A stretch of DNA of 64,000 nucleotides from Streptomyces sp. NBC_01255 (GTDB lineage Bacteria > Actinomycetota > Actinomycetes > Streptomycetales > Streptomycetaceae), in NCBI RefSeq assembly GCF_036226445.1, contig NZ_CP108474.1, positions 2,232,001 through 2,296,000 of the forward strand. The letters run 5' to 3'. Below the pieces are notes generated by a model. The model was not told where the DNA came from. It made no database searches and worked only from the letters and a program-made list of their open reading frames with translations. The position numbers were made by a program, and so were the translations under genes. Below, in pieces: positions 16,071-24,686 of this stretch (positions within the stretch are counted from its first letter, which is position 1; each line of letters begins with the position of its first letter).

Positions 16071-19000
16071 TCAGTAACTCGGCAGGCGGCGCGGGCCGAG
16101 GTCGGTCCGGGGCGGGGGCGGGGCCAGCCGGACGGTTGCTCCGAGGACGGACAGTCCGCCGGGGGCCACGACCACCGGCTCCAGGGAGACCGCCACCACC
16201 TCCGGGTGGTCGTCGACGAGCCGGGAGACCCTGAGCAGGAGTTCCTCCAGGGCAGGGGTGTCGACCGGGGCGGATCCGCGCCAGCCGAAGAGCAGCGGGG
16301 CGGTGCGGATGGAACGGACGAGTTCGGCGGCGTCCCGGTCGGTGGCCGGGACCAGCCGGTGGGCCGTGTCGCCGAGGAGCTCGGAGGCCGCGCCGGAGAG
16401 CCCGAAGGAGAGGACGGCTCCGACGGCGGGGTCGATGGCGGAGCGGACGAGGGTGTCGACGCCCCGGGGCACCATCGCCTGGACGACGGGCTGGAGCTCC
16501 TCGGGCTTGCCGAGGACCTCGGTCAGCTCGGCGTAGGCGGTACGGAGCTGCTCCTCGGTGGCCAGGTCCAGCCGGACACCGCCGAGGTCGGGGCGGTGAC
16601 GCAGGTGGGGCGCGGTCGTCTTGAGCGCGACGGGGTAGCCGAGCCGGCGGGCGGCGGCGACGGCCTCGTCGGGGGTGGGCGCGGGGAGGGTGGGCAGGAC
16701 GGTGATCCCGTACCGCGAGAGCAGCTCCCCCGCGTCCGCGGTGTCGAGGGTCACACCTCGCGTGTCCGTTTCGCCGCCGTCGCCGCCGTCGCCGAGCACC
16801 CGCTCGATGAGCGCGGCGGCCCCTGGCTCGTCGATGTCCTCGTACTCGGGCACCCGTCCGGGCTCGGCGGCCTGCCGCCGCCACTGCCCGTACCGCACGG
16901 CCTCGGCCAGGGCCCGCACGGCGCGCTCGGCGGCGGGATAGGCGGGGATGGTGGCCTGCCGGCCGGGGGCCGCGTCGGCGGCGACGGCAGCGGTCTCGGC
17001 GGCGGCAGGGTCGGTGGCGGCGGGATCGGTGCTCGGGGCGGAGCCCCGGGCGGCGGTCTCCCCGGCGGCCGGGTCGGCGGCGGGACCGGCGACCGGGGCG
17101 GCGGTCCCCGTGATGGCTGCCGCCGCGGGCCGGACCGGAGCCGATGCCGTACGGGTCCCCGCCGGCGCCGGCCTCGTGCTCGTCGCGACCGCGAGGGCCT
17201 CCGCGAGGCCGCCCATCTCGACGTGGACGACGACGACGGGCTTCGCCGGGGCGGGTACGGACGCGACGGCCTCGCGCAGGGAGGCCGCGAGGACCTCCCC
17301 GTCGCCGGACTCGGTGGCGCCGTTCTCCCCGACCCAGGGGATCGCGGTCACCACGACCGCGTCGGACGTCTCGTCCGCGAGCGCCGCGGCCAGCGCGTCC
17401 CGGAAGTCCGCCGGGCCCGCCGCGGTCGTCAGGTCGAGCGGCCGCAGCGGGCGCAGTCCCTCGGTCAGGCAGGCGTCGTACGTGAGGAGGCCGAGCGACT
17501 CGGAGTTGCCGAGGATCGCGACCCTGGGCCCGGCGGGAAGCGGCTGGGCGGCGAGGAGCAGTCCGGCGTCCACGAGTTCGGTGACGGTGTCGACGCGGAT
17601 CACCCCGGCCTGGCGCAGCAGCGCGGAGACCGTGGCGTGCGGGATGCGGGTGACGGGCACCCGGTGGCCGGGCGGCGCGCTGCCGCTGTGCCGGGCGCCC
17701 TTGACGACCACGACCGGTTTGACCGCGGCGGTGCGGCGGGCCAGCCGGGTGAACTTCCTGGGGTTGCCGATCGACTCCAGATAGAGGAGGACGACGTCCG
17801 TACCCGGGTCGTCGTACCAGTGCTGGAGGAAGTCGTTCCCGGACACGTCGGCGCGGTTGCCGGCCGAGATGAAGGAGGAGAGCCCCGCGCCGTGCCGGTG
17901 GAGGCCGGCGAGGAGCGCGATCCCGATCGCGCCGGACTGGGTGAAGAGCCCGATCCGCCCGGCGGCCGGCATGTGGGGGGCGAGCGAGGCGTTGAGCCGG
18001 ACGTCCTCGGCGGTGTTGATGATCCCGAACGCGTTCGGCCCGATGATCCGCATCCCGTACGAGCGGGCCTGTCGTACGAGCTGGCGCTGCCGCTCCCGGC
18101 CGGCCGGACCGCTCTCCGCGTATCCGGCGGAAAGGACGACGAGGCCCAGCACTCCGTGCTCGCCGCAGTCGGCGACGACCTCCGGCACGCGCTCGGCGGG
18201 GACGGCGACGATCGCCAGGTCCACGGGCTCGCCGATGGCCGCGACGGAGGGGTGGGCGGGGACTCCGTCGAGCTCCGCCGGACCGTCGGTGAGCGCGGCG
18301 TTCACCGCGTGGACGCGGCCGGTGAAGCCGGAGCCGAGGAGATTGCGGAGGACGGTCCGGCCGACGCCGCCGGGTGCGCGCCCGGCGCCGACGACGGCGA
18401 CGGAGCGGGGCGTGAGGAGCCGCTGGACGGATCGCGCCTCTGCCCGCTGCTCCCGCGCGCGCTGGACGGCGAGGGAGCGGACGGTCGGTTCGAGGTCGAG
18501 GTGGAGCCGGACGGAGCCGTCCTCGAAGCTCCGCTTCTGGGTGTAGCCCGCGTCCGTGAAGACCTTGATCATCTTGTTGTTGGCGGGGAGCACCTCCGCG
18601 GCGAAGCGCCGGATGTCCCGCTCGCGCGCGACCGCCGCGATGTGTTCGAGGAGGGCGGAGGCGACGCCGCGCCCCTGGTGCGCGTCCTGGACGAGGAAGG
18701 CGACCTCGGCCTCGTCGGCCGGTCCAGAGGCGGGCATGCCGCGGTCGTCGATGCGGTCGTAGCGGACGGTGGCGATGAACTCGCCGCCCACGGTCGCGGC
18801 GAGGCCCACCCGGTCGACGAAGTCGTGGTGGGTGAACCGGTGGACGTCCTTCGCGGAGAGCCGTGGGTACGGCGCGAAGAAGCGGTAGTACTTCGACTCG
18901 TCCGACACCTGCTCGTAGAAGCTGACCAGCCGGTCGGCGTCGTCGGCCGTGATGGGCCTGATGCGCGCGGTGCCGCCGTCCCGGAGCACCACGTCGGCCT

Positions 19001-19094
19001 CCCAGTGATCGGGATAGGCGTGCTCCGGCGATGAGGCAGGTGCCGGTGGTGCCGGTCGATCCGCCGCTTCCGACTGCTCCGACGCGCTCTGCAT
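16071..19094 (-). CDS. GNAT / ADP-forming acyl-CoA synthetase-like protein acetyltransferase (PatA-like)
   Basis: 1007 residues. An N-terminal GNAT domain (about 35-205; acetyl-CoA loop QDAHQGRGVASALL) is followed by a CoA-binding domain (RSVAVVGAGRAPGGVG), a succinyl-CoA ligase-like domain (FTQSGAIGIALL) and a C-terminal ATP-grasp-like domain (YPVALKTTAPHLRHRPDLGG). GNAT-first order is the arrangement of the characterised Streptomyces lividans PatA, which acetylates acetyl-CoA synthetases; in Salmonella Pat the GNAT domain is at the C-terminus. The synthetase half is regulatory in Pat proteins. A long Ala/Pro/Thr-rich insertion (about residues 640-720) lies between the ligase and ATP-grasp parts. 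It is divergent from ptsH. Confidence 0.85.
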   Translation of the reverse strand: MQSASEQSEAADRPAPPAPASSPEHAYPDHWEADVVLRDGGTARIRPITADDADRLVSFYEQVSDESKYYRFFAPYPRLSAKDVHRFTHHDFVDRVGLAATVGGEFIATVRYDRIDDRGMPASGPADEAEVAFLVQDAHQGRGVASALLEHIAAVARERDIRRFAAEVLPANNKMIKVFTDAGYTQKRSFEDGSVRLHLDLEPTVRSLAVQRAREQRAEARSVQRLLTPRSVAVVGAGRAPGGVGRTVLRNLLGSGFTGRVHAVNAALTDGPAELDGVPAHPSVAAIGEPVDLAIVAVPAERVPEVVADCGEHGVLGLVVLSAGYAESGPAGRERQRQLVRQARSYGMRIIGPNAFGIINTAEDVRLNASLAPHMPAAGRIGLFTQSGAIGIALLAGLHRHGAGLSSFISAGNRADVSGNDFLQHWYDDPGTDVVLLYLESIGNPRKFTRLARRTAAVKPVVVVKGARHSGSAPPGHRVPVTRIPHATVSALLRQAGVIRVDTVTELVDAGLLLAAQPLPAGPRVAILGNSESLGLLTYDACLTEGLRPLRPLDLTTAAGPADFRDALAAALADETSDAVVVTAIPWVGENGATESGDGEVLAASLREAVASVPAPAKPVVVVHVEMGGLAEALAVATSTRPAPAGTRTASAPVRPAAAAITGTAAPVAGPAADPAAGETAARGSAPSTDPAATDPAAAETAAVAADAAPGRQATIPAYPAAERAVRALAEAVRYGQWRRQAAEPGRVPEYEDIDEPGAAALIERVLGDGGDGGETDTRGVTLDTADAGELLSRYGITVLPTLPAPTPDEAVAAARRLGYPVALKTTAPHLRHRPDLGGVRLDLATEEQLRTAYAELTEVLGKPEELQPVVQAMVPRGVDTLVRSAIDPAVGAVLSFGLSGAASELLGDTAHRLVPATDRDAAELVRSIRTAPLLFGWRGSAPVDTPALEELLLRVSRLVDDHPEVVAVSLEPVVVAPGGLSVLGATVRLAPPPPRTDLGPRRLPSY

Positions 19095-19228
19095 GGGGCC
19101 AGCCTACGGCCGGTGTACGACACCGGCACCGGTCGCGCGGCGGATGCCTGCCGTGCAAGGTGGGGAGGACCGAAAGTCGGTCCGGTCCGGGTCGAACGTC
19201 GGCACGAGCACCGCGCATCACATGAGAG

Positions 19229-19244
19229 ACTGGTCTAGACAACC
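19229..19244. promoter_or_regulatory. DasR-responsive element (dre) upstream of ptsH
   Basis: ACTGGTCTAGACAACC matches the published dre consensus (ACTGGTCTAGACCAGT-like) at 12 of 16 positions, including the fully palindromic TGGTCTAGACA core. It lies 25 bp before the ptsH start codon, the position expected for DasR, the GntR-family repressor of the N-acetylglucosamine PTS. Glucosamine-6-phosphate would relieve binding. Confidence 0.75.
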
Positions 19245-19269
19245 CGCTTGAGACTTGAAGGGCAACACC

Positions 19270-19551
19270 ATGGCTGAGCGCCGCGTCAACGTCGGCTGGG
19301 CCGAGGGCCTCCACGCCCGCCCCGCGTCCATCTTCGTCCGTGCCGCCACGGCTTCCGGCGTTCCGGTGACGATCGCCAAGTCCGACGGCACCCCCGTGAA
19401 CGCCGCCTCGATGCTCGCGGTGCTCGGCCTGGGCGCGCAGGGCGGCGAGGAGATCGTCCTCGCTTCGGAGGCCGACGGCGCCGAGATCGCGCTCGACCGT
19501 CTCGCCAAGCTGGTCGCCGAGGGTCTCGACGAGCTCCCCGAGACCGTCTGA
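19270..19551 (+). CDS. ptsH: Phosphocarrier protein HPr
   Basis: 93 residues from the ATG of MAERRVNVGW; TTGAAGG lies just upstream. His15 in GLHARPAS is the phosphorylation site that receives phosphate from enzyme I (from PEP) and passes it to EIIA proteins. The regulatory-site region VNAASMLAVLGLGAQ is present; Streptomyces HPr is generally not regulated by an HPr kinase. The gene is isolated from ptsI, as usual in Streptomyces. A dre site upstream predicts DasR control with the rest of the GlcNAc PTS. A strong terminator follows. Confidence 0.95.
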   Translation: MAERRVNVGWAEGLHARPASIFVRAATASGVPVTIAKSDGTPVNAASMLAVLGLGAQGGEEIVLASEADGAEIALDRLAKLVAEGLDELPETV

Positions 19552-19558
19552 CCCCGCA

Positions 19559-19604
19559 TTCCCCGCACGACGCGTTCCCCGCACGACGCGTTCCCCGTAC
19601 GACG
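19559..19604. repeat. Short tandem repeat (16-bp unit, nearly 3 copies)
   Basis: The unit TTCCCCGCACGACGCG is repeated immediately after the ptsH stop, the third copy ending differently (CCCCGTACGACG). It lies between ptsH and its terminator hairpin; no function evident. Confidence 0.6.
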
Positions 19605-19644
19605 AAACCGCGACTCCCGGAATTCCGGCGGTCGCGGTTTTCGC
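19605..19644. terminator. Bidirectional terminator between ptsH and the GntR gene
   Basis: A perfect 10-bp stem, AAACCGCGAC / GTCGCGGTTT, with an internal smaller CCGGAATTCCGG palindrome in the loop, followed by a T-rich stretch on the plus strand. It sits between the convergent ptsH and GntR-family genes. Confidence 0.75.
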
Positions 19645-19719
19645 TTTTCCGGAGCCGGCGTTTCCGGGCAGCACAAATCAGCTCCGTCGAATTCCTATTC
19701 TTTGTATACGGTGCGCGCG

Positions 19720-20403
19720 TTAATTCCGGCCGCTCGCCGTGTTGACGACATGTTGCGAAACCCTCACACGGCCGCGCTCCGGCCTTTTGAGCCGGTGCAG
19801 CCCCAGCGAGCGCTCCGCGTGCAGCGCCGTCAGCGCCCTGGCCCTCTCGGCGTCGCCGCGCGCGACGGCGTCCACGATGGCGCCGTGCTCGGACCAGGCC
19901 TCCACGGGGTGGGCGGGCTGGTCGACCGCGTACATCCAGGCGATCTTGTGGCGTAGCTGGGTGAGCAGCGCGGTCAGGGCCGGACTGCCGGAGGCCTGCG
20001 CCAGCGTCTCGTGGAACCAGCCCCCGAGCGAGCGCAGATCCTCGCCCTGGCCGCGCCTGGCCCGCTCCTGCCCCAGCCTGACCAGGCCGCGCAGGACCTT
20101 CAGATGCGCCTCGGTACGCCGCTGCGCGGCGCGGGCGGCGCCCAGCGGTTCGAGCAGGGCCCGCATGTCGAGCAGATCGGCCGCCTCCTGCTCGGTGGGC
20201 TCGGCGACATGGGCGCCGGCGTGGCGGCGGGTGACGACGAAGCCCTCGGACTCCAGGGTGCGCAGGGCCTCACGGACCGGGACACGGGAGACCCCGTAGC
20301 GGCGCGCGAGCTGCTCCTCGGTCAGCCGCCCGCCCCGCTCGAAGACACCGGAGACGATGTCGTCCCGGATCGCCGTGCATACCGATTGCGCGGGTACGCG
20401 CAT
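19720..20403 (-). CDS. GntR-family regulator with FCD domain
   Basis: 227 residues. The N-terminal winged helix-turn-helix (about 10-70) reads IRDDIVSGVFERGGRLTEEQLARRYGV then SRVPVREALRTLESEGFV, shown in pieces. The C-terminal all-helical FCD effector domain (about 75-210) has the metal-ligand-type His residues in FHETL and SEHGAIVDAVARGD. FadR-subfamily regulators respond to small carboxylates or sugars. It is convergent with ptsH and has 195 bp to the M23 gene behind it. Target unknown. It is not DasR, which belongs to the HutC subfamily. Confidence 0.88.
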   Translation of the reverse strand: MRVPAQSVCTAIRDDIVSGVFERGGRLTEEQLARRYGVSRVPVREALRTLESEGFVVTRRHAGAHVAEPTEQEAADLLDMRALLEPLGAARAAQRRTEAHLKVLRGLVRLGQERARRGQGEDLRSLGGWFHETLAQASGSPALTALLTQLRHKIAWMYAVDQPAHPVEAWSEHGAIVDAVARGDAERARALTALHAERSLGLHRLKRPERGRVRVSQHVVNTASGRN

Positions 20404-20545
20404 GTCCGACCTCCGCCTTGGTCCGCGAGAGACAATTCGAGCGACGCCTGTTCTGCGTCCCTTCTGCGTCTGTTCCGCGACTCTATTGCAGCAGGCCGGA
20501 ATTTCCGATGCCCCCGTGGAATCCAGCGATATGTTTCGGTCAGCG

Positions 20546-20578
20546 AAAAGCCCCGGCTCAGTACGAGCCGGGGCTTTT
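20546..20578 (-). terminator. Rho-independent terminator of the M23 peptidase gene
   Basis: A near-perfect hairpin with arms AAAAGCCCCGGCTC and GAGCCGGGGCTTTT and a short AGTAC-type loop, with a T-run on the minus strand. It follows the stop of the M23 peptidase gene by about 20 bp. Confidence 0.85.
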
Positions 20579-20598
20579 GCGACGCGATCCGCGTGGTG

Positions 20599-21381
20599 TC
20601 AGAGGCTGACGCCGCGAGCGCGGAGGTAGGAGATGGGGTTCAGGTCCGAGCCGTAGTCGGAGCCCGTCCGCGCCTCGAAGTGGAGGTGCGGGCCGGTCGA
20701 GTTGCCCGACGAGCCCGAGATGCCTATCTGCTGGCCCGGCTCGACGGTCTGGCCGACGTAGACCCCGATGGACGAGAGGTGACCGTACTGGGTGTACGTG
20801 CCGTCGTTCATCTGGATCACGATGTTGTTGCCGTACGCGCCGCCCCAGCCGGCCTCGACGACGGTGCCGGAGCCGACGGAGACGACCGAGCTGCCGTAGG
20901 AGGCGTGGAAGTCGATGCCGGAGTGGCTGCCGGAGGACCAGAGCGAGCCGCCGGTCTTGTAGCCGGTGGTGACGTACGAGCCGGCCACGGGGAGCTGGAA
21001 GGAGGCGAGGCGGCGGCGCTCGGCCTCGCGGGCGGCGCGCTCGCGCTCCTCGCGGACCTCCTTGGCGCGGGCCTCGGCCTTGCGCTTCGCCTCGGCGCGG
21101 GCCTCGGCCTGGGCCTTCGCCTTGACGATGGCCTCGAAGGCCTCCTGCTCCTGGGCGGCGGCCTGGGCGTCGATCCGGTCCGCGAGGGAGTCCTCGGTGA
21201 TCACCTGCGTGAGGCCGGTGTCCTCGGGGGAGCGGTTGTCCGTGTCGGTGGCGAGCGCCGGGGAGGCGAAGCCTCCGATGACGCCGGTGGTGGCGAGCGT
21301 CGCCACGCCGGCGATGCCCACGCTGCGGCGCGCCATCCGGCTCGGACCACGATGCTTCCCGGTGGCACGGGTGAACGCCAT
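20599..21381 (-). CDS. Secreted M23-family (LytM) cell-wall metallopeptidase
   Basis: 260 residues. A signal peptide (basic start, hydrophobic stretch GIAGVATLATTGVIGGFAS, cleavage probably after SPALA) is followed by a charged coiled-coil (about 65-130, Glu/Ala/Lys/Arg repeats). A LytM domain follows with the zinc ligands in HSGIDFHA and the HxH of GPHLHFEAR. M23 enzymes cut peptidoglycan cross-bridges or stems outside the membrane; the coiled coil resembles EnvC/RipA-like activators. A c-di-AMP riboswitch in the leader and a terminator after the gene show a single-gene unit whose expression falls when c-di-AMP is high (by analogy with rpfA in S. coelicolor). Confidence 0.9.
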   Translation of the reverse strand: MAFTRATGKHRGPSRMARRSVGIAGVATLATTGVIGGFASPALATDTDNRSPEDTGLTQVITEDSLADRIDAQAAAQEQEAFEAIVKAKAQAEARAEAKRKAEARAKEVREERERAAREAERRRLASFQLPVAGSYVTTGYKTGGSLWSSGSHSGIDFHASYGSSVVSVGSGTVVEAGWGGAYGNNIVIQMNDGTYTQYGHLSSIGVYVGQTVEPGQQIGISGSSGNSTGPHLHFEARTGSDYGSDLNPISYLRARGVSL

Positions 21382-21404
21382 GTAGGGGCTGATCCTTTCC
21401 TTCC

Positions 21405-21546
21405 TTCTCGCCTACCGGGTTAGCTGACGGGTTCGGAGCAGGAAGGTCTCCTACGAGCCCCTCCGTACGTGACGAAGGCGCCCGATTCACCCCAGGGACT
21501 GTGTGGGTCCCCGGCTCCCCAGGCTCGCGCCTGACGGGGACTCGGC
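21405..21546 (-). ncRNA. c-di-AMP (ydaO/yuaA-type) riboswitch
   Basis: The 5' leader contains the conserved blocks of the actinobacterial ydaO aptamer in order: GAGCCGGGGACCC, AGTCCCTGGGGTGAATCGGG, GTAGGAGACCTTCCTGC, CCGAACCCGTCAGCTAACC and GGTAGGCG just before the RBS of the M23 gene. In Streptomyces this RNA element precedes genes for resuscitation-promoting factors and cell-wall hydrolases and switches them off when c-di-AMP binds. Boundaries are approximate. Confidence 0.88.
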
Positions 21547-21698
21547 GATGACTGTCCGTTGCCGCGAATGCGGCACGTGCAACTGACGAACAGCCGCACC
21601 GACGCTATGGGATCGTCTGTCAATCACCAAACAGACACGCCCGTTTGTAAGACATGCCACAGGGCAGACAGCCACTCTTGCCCTCAATTCGGGCAAAG

Positions 21699-21737
21699 CG
21701 GAAGGCCTCGACGAAATCATGACGTCGAGGCCTTCCG
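21699..21737 (-). terminator. Terminator after the M16 peptidase pair
   Basis: Perfect inverted repeat CGGAAGGCCTCGAC / GTCGAGGCCTTCCG with an 11-nt loop, 22 bp downstream of the second M16 gene. Confidence 0.8.
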
Positions 21738-21758
21738 TCGCCGGGTCGGCGCGTGCGA

Positions 21759-23156
21759 TCAGCCGGTCACCACGGTGACTTCGCCGATGCCGAGTGCGCG
21801 CACCGGCTCCGCGATCTGTGCCGCGTCGCCCACGAGCACGGTCACGAGCCGGTCCACGGGGAAGGCGTTGACGACGGCCGCGGTCGCCTCGACCGTGCCC
21901 GTCTCGGCCAGCCGCGCGTACAACTGGGCCTGGTAGTCGTCCGGGAGGTGCTGCTCGACCTGGTCGGCGAGCGTCCCGGCGACCGAGGCGGCCGTCTCGT
22001 ACTTGAGCGGTGCCACGCCCACCAGGTTCTGCACGGCCGTCTCGCGCTCGGCGTCGGTGAGACCCTCGGCGGCGAGGGTCCGCAGCACCTTCCACAGGTC
22101 GTCAAGTGCGGGGCCGGTGTTCGGGGTGTCGATCGAGCCGCTGATGGCGAGCATCGAGGCGCCGTTCCCCTCGGCGTCGGAGCGGAGCACCTGCCCGAAG
22201 GCCCGCACGCCGTACGTGTAGCCCTTCTCCTCGCGCAGGACCCGGTCGAGCCGCGAGGTCAGCGTCCCACCGAGGCAGTACGTGCCCAGGGCCTGGGCCG
22301 CCCAGACATTGTCGTGCCGGTCGGCGCCGATCCGGCCGATCAGCAACTGGGTCTGGACCGCGCCGGGGCGGTCGACGATGACGACCCGTCCGGTGTCGTC
22401 GGCGGTGATCGGCGGCATCGGGAGCGGCTCGGCCGACTCGCCGGTCCAGGCGCCCAGGGTCTCGGCGAGGACCTTGTCCAGGTCGACGCCGGTCAGGTCG
22501 CCGACGACCACGGCGGTGGCCGTGGCGGGCCGGACGTACGCCTCGTAGAAGGCGCGGACCGCGGCGGCGTCGATGGCCTCGACGGTCTCCTCGGTGCCCT
22601 GACGCGGCCGGGACATCCGGACCTCGGCCGGGAAGAGCTCCTTGGAGAGCTGCTTGGCGGCGCGGCGGGCCGGGTTGGCCGTCTCGTGCGGGATCTCGTC
22701 GAGGCGGTTGCGCACGAGGCGCTCGATCTCGGTGTCCAGGAAGGCCGGCGCGATCAGCGCTTCGGAGAGCAGCCCGAGTGCCTTGGGCAGCCGGGAGACG
22801 GGCACCTCGAGGGAGACCCGTACGCCCGGGTGGTCCGCGTGCGCGTCGAGCGTGGCGCCGCAGCGCTCCAGCTCGGCCGCGAACTCCTCGGCGTCGCGCT
22901 GGTCCGTGCCCTCGGAGAGCGCGCGGGCCATGATCGTGGCGACGCCGTCGAGCCCGGCCGGCTCGGCGTCCAGCGGGGCCGGCAGGAAGAGCTCCACGGC
23001 CACGACCTGCTGGCCGGGGCGGTGGCTGGTCAGCAGGGTCAGGCCGTTGGCCAGGGAGCCGCGGTCCGGGGCCGGGAACGCCCAGGGCCTGGCGACGCCC
23101 GGCTCGGGCTGCGGGTGGAAGTCCATGCTCGTCAAAGACACGGCAGCGTCGGTCAC
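21759..23156 (-). CDS. M16-family peptidase subunit, motif-lacking partner
   Basis: 465 residues from the GTG (VTDAAVSLTSMDF) that overlaps the upstream stop; the ATG at 23126 is possible. It has the two-lobed M16 (pitrilysin/MPP) fold: LANGLTLLTSHRPGQQVVAVELFL at the start, shown by its ends here, and a glycine-rich loop YCLGGTLTSRLDRVLREEKGY late in the chain. The HxxEH zinc motif is absent where expected (MARALSEGTDQRD). It therefore resembles the non-catalytic, R/Y-motif subunit of heteromeric M16 peptidases, with the active subunit encoded immediately upstream. Cytoplasmic location likely (no signal peptide). Confidence 0.88.
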   Translation of the reverse strand: MTDAAVSLTSMDFHPQPEPGVARPWAFPAPDRGSLANGLTLLTSHRPGQQVVAVELFLPAPLDAEPAGLDGVATIMARALSEGTDQRDAEEFAAELERCGATLDAHADHPGVRVSLEVPVSRLPKALGLLSEALIAPAFLDTEIERLVRNRLDEIPHETANPARRAAKQLSKELFPAEVRMSRPRQGTEETVEAIDAAAVRAFYEAYVRPATATAVVVGDLTGVDLDKVLAETLGAWTGESAEPLPMPPITADDTGRVVIVDRPGAVQTQLLIGRIGADRHDNVWAAQALGTYCLGGTLTSRLDRVLREEKGYTYGVRAFGQVLRSDAEGNGASMLAISGSIDTPNTGPALDDLWKVLRTLAAEGLTDAERETAVQNLVGVAPLKYETAASVAGTLADQVEQHLPDDYQAQLYARLAETGTVEATAAVVNAFPVDRLVTVLVGDAAQIAEPVRALGIGEVTVVTG

Positions 23157-24505
23157 TGGTCCGCTCCCTCTTCCTCGTCGCTGTCGCTCTCGCTCTGTTC
23201 GGTGGCCACCGGCTCGTAGACGAGCACCGCGCGGTTGTCGGGGCGCAGCTTGGCCTTCGCGGCCGCCTGCACCTCCTCGGCGGTGATGTCGAGGACCCGG
23301 TCGACGGCCGTGAGGGCGAGCTGCGGGTCGCCGAACAGCACGGCGAACCGGCACAGTTCGTCGGCGCGGCCCGCGACGGTGCCGAGCCGGTCGAGCCACT
23401 CGCGCTCCAACTGGGCCTGCGCGCGCTCCATCTCCTCGGGCGTCGGGCCCTCGGCGGCGAAGCGGGCGAGCTCCTCGTCGACGGCGGCCTCGATCTGCGG
23501 GACCTCGACACCGCCGGAGGTCTTGACGTCCAGCCAGCCCAGCGAGGGCGCCCCGGCGAGCCGCAGCAGGCCGAAACCGGCGGCGACGGCCGTCCGGTCC
23601 CGGCGGACCAGGCGGTTGTGCAGCCGGGAGGACTCGCCACCGCCGAGGACCGTCAGGGCCAGGTCGGCGGCGTCGCACTCGCGCGTGCCGTCGTGCGGCA
23701 GCCGGTAGGCGGCCATCAGCGCGCGCGCCGGGACCTCCTCGACGAGGACCACACGCTGCTCGGAGCCCATGACGTCGGGCAGCGAGCCGTCGCGCGGGGG
23801 CCGCTTGCCGTCGTGGGAGGGGATGGAGCCGAAGTACTTCTCGACCCAGGCGAGGGTCTCCGCCGGGTCGATGTCGCCGACGACCGACAGCACCGCGTTG
23901 TTCGGCGCGTAGTACGTGCGGAAGAAGTTCCGCGCGTCCTCCAGCGTGGCGGCGTCCAGGTCCGCCATGGAGCCGATCGGCGTGTGGTGGTACGGGTGGC
24001 CCTCCGGGTAGGCCAGCGCGGTCAGCTTCTCGAAGGCCGTGCCGTACGGCACGTTGTCGTACCGCTGGCGGCGCTCGTTCTTGACGACGTCCCGCTGGTT
24101 CTCCATGGACTCGTCGTCCAGGGCCGCGAGCAGCGAGCCCATGCGGTCGGCCTCCAGCCAGAGCGCGAGCTCCACCTGGTGGGTGGGCATGGTCTCGAAG
24201 TAGTTGGTGCGCTCGAAGCTCGTCGTGCCGTTGAGCGAGCCGCCCGCACCCTGCACCAGCTCGAAGTGCCCGTTCCCGTGGACCTGCTTCGAGCCCTGGA
24301 ACATCAGGTGCTCGAAGAGGTGGGCGAGGCCCGTGCGGCCCTCGACCTCGTGACGCGAACCGACGTCGTACCAGAGGCAGACCGCGGCGACCGGGGTCAG
24401 GTGGTCCTCCGAGAGCACCACGCGCAGGCCGTTCGCCAACCGGTGCTCGGTCGCTGTCAGGCCGCCGGAGCCGGCCTCGGCCGTGGCCGTGTGACCCATG
24501 GGCAT
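23153..24505 (-). CDS. M16-family zinc metallopeptidase, catalytic subunit
   Basis: 450 residues from the ATG at 24505 (MPMGHTATAE), chosen because GAAGGGA lies 5 nt upstream; a longer frame has no RBS support. The inverted zinc motif HxxEH is AHLFEHLMF (His62, Glu65, His66), followed by the third-ligand region KNERRQRYDN. A tail of acidic residues ends the protein. M16 enzymes degrade unfolded or signal-peptide-like polypeptides in the cytoplasm. The stop overlaps the GTG of the partner gene, so the two subunits are translationally coupled. It is divergent from parC. Confidence 0.9.
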   Translation of the reverse strand: MPMGHTATAEAGSGGLTATEHRLANGLRVVLSEDHLTPVAAVCLWYDVGSRHEVEGRTGLAHLFEHLMFQGSKQVHGNGHFELVQGAGGSLNGTTSFERTNYFETMPTHQVELALWLEADRMGSLLAALDDESMENQRDVVKNERRQRYDNVPYGTAFEKLTALAYPEGHPYHHTPIGSMADLDAATLEDARNFFRTYYAPNNAVLSVVGDIDPAETLAWVEKYFGSIPSHDGKRPPRDGSLPDVMGSEQRVVLVEEVPARALMAAYRLPHDGTRECDAADLALTVLGGGESSRLHNRLVRRDRTAVAAGFGLLRLAGAPSLGWLDVKTSGGVEVPQIEAAVDEELARFAAEGPTPEEMERAQAQLEREWLDRLGTVAGRADELCRFAVLFGDPQLALTAVDRVLDITAEEVQAAAKAKLRPDNRAVLVYEPVATEQSESDSDEEEGADQ

Positions 24506-24686
24506 GTACGTCCCTTCGATCGCGATGTGAAAAAGTCCTGCCACTGTATGCAAGCGCGCCGACACCTCGCGAAGTTCCCGCCCCTTCCGGATGTCCCTCT
24601 TCCGGGTCGCGGTCGGCGTTGTCGGTGGCACAGTCCACAATGGTCCGCGTCAGATCAACCTTGTTGGTGAAGGAGCCGCAGCCGCG

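Noticed and set aside
16206..19034. 942-codon plus-strand frame opposite the PatA-like gene
   Set aside because: Shadow of the acetyltransferase gene with no recognisable domain.
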